12,595 nucleotides of DNA. Origin: JAZDLC01 sp043802345 (GTDB lineage: Bacteria > Planctomycetota > B15-G4 > JADJEK01). Position 1 is the stretch's first letter. Every line of letters starts with the position of its first letter. The translations under genes and the position numbers were made by a program. The notes below the pieces were generated by a model. That model did no database searches, was not told the DNA's origin, and saw only the letters and a list, made by a program, of their open reading frames with translations. Of the stretch, positions 7,631 through 12,595 are shown one piece after another. Where the stretch lies: contig JAZDLC010000407.1 of the NCBI GenBank assembly GCA_043802345.1, positions 1 to 12,595 on the forward strand. The letters are read 5' to 3'.

Positions 7631-9021
7631 CCTGGATCGGCCTGGTTCTGCTCCTGTGCGCCGTGCTCGCCCCGGGTTCCGGACAGCCCGGGGGGACCGA
7701 CGACCCGGCAAGGCTGCGAGAGCAGGTCCGGAGTGCTCTCCTCGCCGGCGCGAGCAGCGACGCGCTCGAGGTCGCCACCCGCCTGGCCGGGCTGACAGGC
7801 GCGGACGCAGGGGATCGCCTGCTGCTGGCCCGGGCATCCCTGGCGGAGGCGGAGCGGCTCGCGTGGGAGGGGATGTCGGCCCAGTACGTGCAGGCACTGC
7901 TCCTCGATGCGGAACAGTCGGCCCGCGTGGCGCTCGAGTCCGCTTCGTTGCGGGACGAGGCCGCGGCTTTTCTGGCCTTCGTGCTTCAGCGACGGGGCGC
8001 TCGCGGGGAGGCGATGGAGCTGCTGGACTCAGTCCTCTTGCGAACACCGGACCATGTCGATGCGCTCGCCCTGCGCGGCTACCTGCGCCTGACCTCGGAG
8101 GATCCGCTGCGGTCGCTGCCGGACCTGGAGCATGCGCTGGAGCTGGCCCCGGGAAGGATCGATGTGCGCATGCAGCGCGCGCGGGCGCTGTCATTCCGTT
8201 CCCTGGAAGAGACGGAAGAGGCGCTCAGCGAACTGGTGTCGCTGCGCCAAGGTGGTCTGGGTGAGACGATTCACGATCTGCTGGGGACGGTGCCGGACCG
8301 CGCCGCGAGAGTGGCGGAACTTCTGATCGCCGCCGCCCCCGACGATCCGGATGCGTGGTTCTGGACCGGCCGGATGCGGGCGCTGGCGGGAGACCTGCGG
8401 GGATCGCTTCGCGCCTTCGACCGCGCCCTGGAGCAACTCCCGGATGACTCCCGGATCCTGGCGTATCGCGCGGACATCCGGGGCAAAGCGAACGACGTGG
8501 AAGGGATGCTGGACGACCTGGTGCGGGTCCTCCGCTCCGGCGCGCCGGAGGCTGCCTGGGCCGAGCGACGCCTGCTCGAAGGCGCCCCCTGGCTGGCGGA
8601 GCGCGGGGATTGGAGCCGGATCGTCCGGCTCTCGCGCGCGTTGGTCCAGGAGGCGCCCAGCGAGGAGGCGTATCTGAATCTGGCGCTGGCGCTGAGGTGG
8701 CTCGGGATGCTTGAGGAAGCAGAAATGCAATATCTGGAGGGGATCGCGCTGTACCCCGACTCGCCCCGGCTCCTGAACGACCTCGGATTGCTGCAGGAAG
8801 GTGCGGGCCGATACGAGGATGCAGCGGCTCGCTTCCAGGAGGCAGGCGGGTTGGAAAGCCTGGATGGCCTCGAGAATTTGGCCGTTCTGCGGCTCAAAAT
8901 GGGTGACTGCTCGGCCGCGGCCGTTCTATTCCGTACAGTTCTGGAACAGGATTCCGAGCGGCTCCGGTCGATTGCTGGCTATGCAGACCTGTTGCTGGAC
9001 GGTCGCCGGTCCCCTGGCTGA
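7627..9021 (+). CDS. Exported TPR-repeat protein
   Basis: The 464-residue product begins with a short hydrophobic signal sequence (about residues 4-15), with probable cleavage near the small residues at 16-20. The rest is helical with tetratricopeptide-type repeats. The clearest are near 145-175 (DALALRGYLRL ... DLEHALELAPG), 240-272 (PDAWFWTGRMRALAGD ... AFDRALEQLPD), 347-378 (AYLNLALALRWLG ... YLEGIALYPDS) and 381-412 (RLLNDLGLLQEGAGRYEDAAARFQEAG). TPR solenoids bind other proteins, and none of the visible sequence suggests catalysis. It starts within the stop of the Nudix gene (ATGA) and ends 80 bases before the hydrolase-like gene. The specific partner is unknown. Pairing a cytoplasmic Nudix enzyme with an exported scaffold by overlap is not obviously functional. 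Confidence 0.92.
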   Translation: MTWIGLVLLLCAVLAPGSGQPGGTDDPARLREQVRSALLAGASSDALEVATRLAGLTGADAGDRLLLARASLAEAERLAWEGMSAQYVQALLLDAEQSARVALESASLRDEAAAFLAFVLQRRGARGEAMELLDSVLLRTPDHVDALALRGYLRLTSEDPLRSLPDLEHALELAPGRIDVRMQRARALSFRSLEETEEALSELVSLRQGGLGETIHDLLGTVPDRAARVAELLIAAAPDDPDAWFWTGRMRALAGDLRGSLRAFDRALEQLPDDSRILAYRADIRGKANDVEGMLDDLVRVLRSGAPEAAWAERRLLEGAPWLAERGDWSRIVRLSRALVQEAPSEEAYLNLALALRWLGMLEEAEMQYLEGIALYPDSPRLLNDLGLLQEGAGRYEDAAARFQEAGGLESLDGLENLAVLRLKMGDCSAAAVLFRTVLEQDSERLRSIAGYADLLLDGRRSPG

Positions 9022-9101
9022 GACTCTGTTGGTAGACTGCTCGAATTGAACGCGTTACGAACTTCTGTCGCAACGGTCCATCCGGACTCAGGAGCTTCTT
9101 C

Positions 9102-10497
9102 ATGAGGCGTTTCTTACCTCACTCCATCTCTCTCCCCCTCGTGATGACCTTGTGCCTTCCGGCCGTGGCTGGCGAGCCAGAGAATCCAGCGGCCCAGCCA
9201 GAGGCTGCGGCCGCGGTGCAGGAGGAGGGCACCCAGCTGCTCAAGGACCGAGAAATCAAGGAACTGTCGAAGCTGTTCGCCGACTACTTCCAGGCCCGCA
9301 AGGACGACGACTACAAGAAGATGTTCAAGGCGAGCGAGGCCCTGGACAAGAAGCTGGCCTCGACCGCGAAGTCGAAGAAGGTCGACTCGCTGCTGGTGAG
9401 CCCGGTGGACCTGCGCCAGATCTTCGGGGGGCCACTGGACCCGGAGAAAAGTGTCAAAAAGGGGGCCTTCTTCAAGAAGACCTTTGATGACCCGATGAGA
9501 GAGAAGGCGGAGGGATACAGCTACCTGTTGTCTCTTCCCAGGACGTACAGCCACGACAAGGAACCGATCCCGTTGGTCCTGGGCCTGCCTCCCAGCTTCG
9601 ACCGGGAGGATGAGCTGAAGAAGTGGGCCTCGCGGGTCTATCCGGATGCAATCACCGACGTGGCGGCGGTGGCGATTCCGATCAACGTCGGGGAGAACGC
9701 CGTTGACTGGACCACCATGGGGGGGGATGTACGCGGCCTTCTTCACCATCATGGACATGACGCTCAAGTACAACATCAACCGGCTGGGGATCTTTCTGGA
9801 TGGCCACGCGTCCACCGCCCAGGCAGCGACCGAGTATGCGGTCGGCAATCCGGGCGTGTTCACCGCGGTGATCTGCCGCCACCTGGATTCGGCTCCGTCC
9901 GCGAAGAACCTCGAGAATGCCCGCAACATCCGCTTCCTGCTCCTCTCGCCCGCCGAAGGAGATGGAGCGAAGCTGGTGGCCGACTTCGCCGAGGAGGCCA
10001 AGTCCAAGGGAGTGGAGGCGGAGGTCGTCACGGCGAGCATCGGAGAGGATGGGATGCCGGATGAGGTTGGTCAGACGGCGCTGGCGAATCTGCTCAGCAA
10101 CACCACCAAGAAGACGGCCCCGGAGAGAATCCAGTTCACGACGTCCAGCCAGGAGAAAGTGAACGCCTACTGGCTGCACCTGCTCAAGATGGAGGTCTCC
10201 GAGGACCGCCCCATCACCGTCAAGGCGGAGATTGACCGGGCGGCCAACGAGATTCGGGTCACGACGCCGCCGGACGTGCGCATGTTCCGGGTCTACCTCA
10301 ACGACGACCTGATCGACATGGGCAAGAGCATCAGGCTCGTCCATACGGTCATCAAGGATGACACGCCCGAGGCGACGGTTCGATTCGAGGGGACCAAGCC
10401 CAGGAGCCTCGAGAAGGCGCAGACGATCTGGTTCGACAATCTGTCGGGGAACTTCGGCGAGGTGTACACCAACTTCATCGAGGTCGAGATTCCCTGA
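9102..10497 (+). CDS. Exported alpha/beta-hydrolase-like protein, interrupted by a one-base frameshift
   Basis: Two frames together encode one protein of about 464 residues. Frame one runs from ATG 9102 (AGGAG at 9090-9094, seven bases upstream) through a signal peptide (about residues 1-23), an Ala/Glu-rich and then Lys-rich helical region (24-130), and the first strands of an esterase fold (138-208). The frame then breaks in a run of eight G (9719-9726). Homologous-looking sequence resumes in the next frame as MYAAFFT and runs to 10497. If the break is real, frame one ends at 10064, giving 320 residues with a nonsense tail. Seven G would restore the frame. The nucleophile elbow reads FLDGHASTA (231-239): Ala236 sits where esterases have Ser. 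A C-terminal beta domain (VYLNDDLIDMGKSIRLV) resembles that of planctomycete esterase-like proteins. It could be a pseudogene, an assembly error or a slippage-dependent gene. Confidence 0.86.
9719..9726 (+). repeat. Run of eight G at the frameshift point
   Basis: The run begins with the G of an in-frame ATG codon, so frame one reads ATG GGG GGG GAT while the continuing homologous frame needs ATG GGG GGG ATG. Removal of one G, or a +1 slip, joins the two halves. G-runs of this length are prone to replication and transcription slippage and to sequencing errors. Confidence 0.9.
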
Positions 10498-12092
10498 ACA
10501 GGCGACGATCCCTTCCCGGCCCGCTCGCGGGGGCATTCATCGCGTTCTTCGCCGGTGCCGGGGTGATGGCGCTGGAGATGACCGGCGCCCGGATCTTCAT
10601 ACCCTGGTTCGGATCCTCGATCCTGGTGTGGAGCAACGTGATCGGCGTCACGCTGGGCAGCGTGGCGGTGGGGAACTTCCTGGGCGGGAGACTGGCGGAT
10701 CGCCAGCCGAAGGCAAGCCTGCTCGCACTGTTGCTGGCGCTCTCCGCCGTCCTGACCGCTCTGGTTCCGTACGTCGCGCCGCCGCTGGCGCGCCGGTATC
10801 TGCCCGAGGGACTGGAGCTGGCCAGCGCCTTCGCCCTCATGGGCCGGGCTTCGCTGATCGTGGCAATCCTCTCTCTCGGCCCGCCCCTCGTCCTGCTCGG
10901 CATGGCCACGCCGTTCCTGGTCCGAGGCGCGACCAGGGATGAGGGGGGACGCGTGGCCCGGGCCGCGGGCCTGATCTCGGGAGCCGCCACCTGCGGCAGC
11001 CTTCTCGGCACCTGGGCGCCGGTCTACTACCTGATTCCGGCGCTGGGCTCCCGGCTCACCTGTGTGGCGTCGGGCGCGGCCATCCTGGCTGGGGCGGTCA
11101 TCGCCGCTGTCGCCTGCAGGCCGGTCCGCGCGCTCCCCGCGCTGATGGCCGGATTCCTCCTGGTCGGAGCGCTGGCTCTTGCCGCGGAGAAGGGCGTGGG
11201 CCGCACGCCGGTGGCTGCGGAGGTGCTGGCGGAAATCGAAACCCGGTATCAGTACGCGCGGGTCGAGCGCAAGGGTGAGATGGTGTCCCTCCGGCTCAAC
11301 GAGGGGCTCGACTCGTATCACTCGCTCTACCTCGAGGGATCGCTGCTGACCGGTGGCTACTTCGATTGGTACGGTCTGTACCCGCCGCTGGTCGGTACGG
11401 CGGACGGACCGAGGGAGGTTCTGATCCTGGGATACGCGGCCGGGACGATCGGCCGCCAGCTCCTCGGCCTGTACGGCGATCGCTTCCTGATTCGAATCAC
11501 CGGCGTCGAGATCGACAGCGACGTCGCTGCCCTGGGTCCCAGGTTCTTCGGCGCCGGGCCGGATCGGCGGCTCGACCTGATCGTGGACCAGGACGCGCGG
11601 GCATTCCTCAATCAAACCACCCGGCGCTTCGACCTCATTGTCGTCGATACCTACTCGGACCAGATCTACGTCCCGTTTCAGCTCTGCTCGGAGGAGTTCT
11701 TCCGCTCCGCCCGGGCCCGTCTGAAGAGTGGGGGAGGCCTGGTTGCCAACCTGGGCGGCTTCTCCATGGACGATGCCCCGGTCGAGGCGATTCGAAACAC
11801 GGCCGCCGCCGTCTTCGGGGAGGCGGCGCTGCTGCAGGTCAAGGGAGGGCGCAACTACGTGCTCAGCGCGGGGCTTGACGGCCCGCTCGATCCCCGCAGG
11901 TTCGAATCAGGCTATCCGGAGGAACTGGCTGCGATCCTGGCCGCGGCCAGGACAGTGGGGGCGTGGCGGAGCGGGCCGGTGACCCGCTCGGTTCCGATCC
12001 TGACGGACGACCGCTCGAACATCGAATTGCTGGCCGATCGGGATCTGCTGGAGAAGTCGCGGCTTCTGCTCGGCGAGGCTTCCGCGCGATGA
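10494..12092 (+). CDS. Membrane protein fused to a spermidine-synthase-like domain
   Basis: The 532-residue product has an N-terminal membrane half of about seven or more hydrophobic segments (to roughly residue 230) and a C-terminal Rossmann-type domain related to spermidine synthases. That domain shows GYAAGT (313-318) in place of the usual GGGxG nucleotide loop, VEID (338-341), QDARAFL (366-372) and VDTYSDQ (384-390). Many bacteria carry such fusions annotated as spermidine synthase, but here the aminopropyltransferase motifs are altered, so polyamine synthesis is doubtful. No ATG, GTG or TTG lies before residue 24. A CTG overlapping the upstream stop (CTGA) gives MNRRRSLPGPL and a complete first membrane segment. 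GTG 10563 would start inside that segment. GAGG (10480-10483) lies ten bases upstream of the CTG. Downstream it overlaps the small TPR gene as ATGA. Confidence 0.9.
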   Translation: MNRRRSLPGPLAGAFIAFFAGAGVMALEMTGARIFIPWFGSSILVWSNVIGVTLGSVAVGNFLGGRLADRQPKASLLALLLALSAVLTALVPYVAPPLARRYLPEGLELASAFALMGRASLIVAILSLGPPLVLLGMATPFLVRGATRDEGGRVARAAGLISGAATCGSLLGTWAPVYYLIPALGSRLTCVASGAAILAGAVIAAVACRPVRALPALMAGFLLVGALALAAEKGVGRTPVAAEVLAEIETRYQYARVERKGEMVSLRLNEGLDSYHSLYLEGSLLTGGYFDWYGLYPPLVGTADGPREVLILGYAAGTIGRQLLGLYGDRFLIRITGVEIDSDVAALGPRFFGAGPDRRLDLIVDQDARAFLNQTTRRFDLIVVDTYSDQIYVPFQLCSEEFFRSARARLKSGGGLVANLGGFSMDDAPVEAIRNTAAAVFGEAALLQVKGGRNYVLSAGLDGPLDPRRFESGYPEELAAILAAARTVGAWRSGPVTRSVPILTDDRSNIELLADRDLLEKSRLLLGEASAR

Positions 12093-12583
12093 GCCTGCTG
12101 CTGCTGCTGGCCCTGTCGCTGGCGCCCCAGGACCCTGCTCCCGTCATGGACGAGGAGGCGGAGATCAGGCGCTGCGAGGAGCTGCTTCGCCAGTCTCCCG
12201 CGGACCGGACCGCCGCCTGGCAGCTTGGCTACATGCTCTACAGCCGTGGCGAGATGGAAAGAGCCCGGTCGATTTTCGAGGAGTCTCTCCGGCTCCATGG
12301 CGAGCGCGGCTACGCCATGTACATGCTGGGCGCGATCGCGGAACGGCAATTCCGGTACGACGATGCCCTGGCCCTCTACCAGCAGAGCCGGGCGGTGGAG
12401 GAGGGATACGAACCGGCAATCGAAGGCGCCGCCAGGGCCGGTGGCATCCTGTCCAACCTGAAGCGTTTCAGAAAGGCCCGCGACAGGATCTCGCGGGAAC
12501 TGCTCCTGGTGCTGGTCGGCGCGGGGTTCGCCGTCTTGCTCGCCACGTTCCTGACAGGTCACCCGAACGTCCACACCCGGTGA
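12089..12583 (+). CDS. Small TPR protein with signal sequence and C-terminal membrane segment
   Basis: The 164-residue product opens with a run of leucines (residues 3-11) followed by a proline/acidic linker, which suits a signal sequence. About two tetratricopeptide repeats follow: 41-72 (AAWQLGYMLYSRGEMERARSIF) and 75-106 (YAMYMLGAIAERQFRYDDALALY). A basic helix comes next (about 122-137), then a membrane segment at 138-156 and a short tail. It would be a membrane-tethered scaffold, possibly for the membrane protein encoded just upstream, whose stop it overlaps by four bases (ATGA). The family is not recognised. The window ends 12 bases after its stop. Confidence 0.9.
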   Translation: MSLLLLLALSLAPQDPAPVMDEEAEIRRCEELLRQSPADRTAAWQLGYMLYSRGEMERARSIFEESLRLHGERGYAMYMLGAIAERQFRYDDALALYQQSRAVEEGYEPAIEGAARAGGILSNLKRFRKARDRISRELLLVLVGAGFAVLLATFLTGHPNVHTR

Positions 12584-12595
12584 GGATCTTCACCG

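Noticed and set aside
10062..10064. Natural end of a 320-residue hydrolase-like protein
   Set aside because: Residues after the G8 run in this frame are His/Arg/Gly-rich nonsense, while the next frame carries the rest of the fold, so this stop is a consequence of the frameshift.
10358..10942. A plus-strand open frame across the hydrolase end and the fusion start
   Set aside because: It is out of frame with both neighbours and Arg/Pro-rich. The flanking frames carry the recognisable protein features.

Overview
The window is visibly G+C-rich (not counted) and gene-dense, with ATGA-type stop/start overlaps, GTG starts and strong Shine-Dalgarno motifs. It looks like a chromosomal segment of a Gram-negative bacterium. 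The MEP-pathway gene dxr followed directly by an RseP-type site-2 protease, a long multi-PDZ RseP, many exported or membrane-anchored HEAT/TPR proteins, a pilin-like anchored protein and an esterase-fold exported protein recall Planctomycetota or a neighbouring deep lineage. That placement is an inference from gene content. No rRNA, tRNA, CRISPR array, IS element or phage gene was seen.

Layout. Positions 1-186 (minus) hold the 5' part of a lipoprotein gene that runs off the left edge. A 321-base divergent spacer follows, then a membrane-anchored HEAT-repeat protein (508-2175, plus). Converging on it is a minus-strand cluster read from right to left: dxr (6894-5728), rseP (5746-3926), a UbiA-family prenyltransferase (3929-3027), and after 72 bases a membrane-anchored protein with a pilin-like C-terminal domain (2954-2193). 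Divergent from dxr is a plus-strand run: zinc-ribbon Nudix hydrolase (7076-7630), exported TPR protein (7627-9021), exported alpha/beta-hydrolase-like protein (9102-10497, broken by a one-base frameshift in a run of eight G), a membrane protein fused to a spermidine-synthase-like domain (10494-12092), and a small TPR protein with a C-terminal membrane segment (12089-12583).

How the genes relate. DXR makes MEP, the first committed isoprenoid precursor, and the UbiA-family enzyme would consume prenyl diphosphates, so the minus cluster has a lipid/envelope flavour with RseP as the intramembrane protease. The plus cluster is mostly exported or membrane proteins joined by overlapping stops and starts, so it is probably co-translated and acts at the envelope. 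Its substrate is unknown.

The points most worth a second look are the G8 frameshift, the apparent loss of the catalytic serine in the same hydrolase, two separate genes whose best start is a CTG overlapping the upstream stop as CTGA, and four PDZ-like segments in RseP. I did not find a clearly new defence or mobile system.
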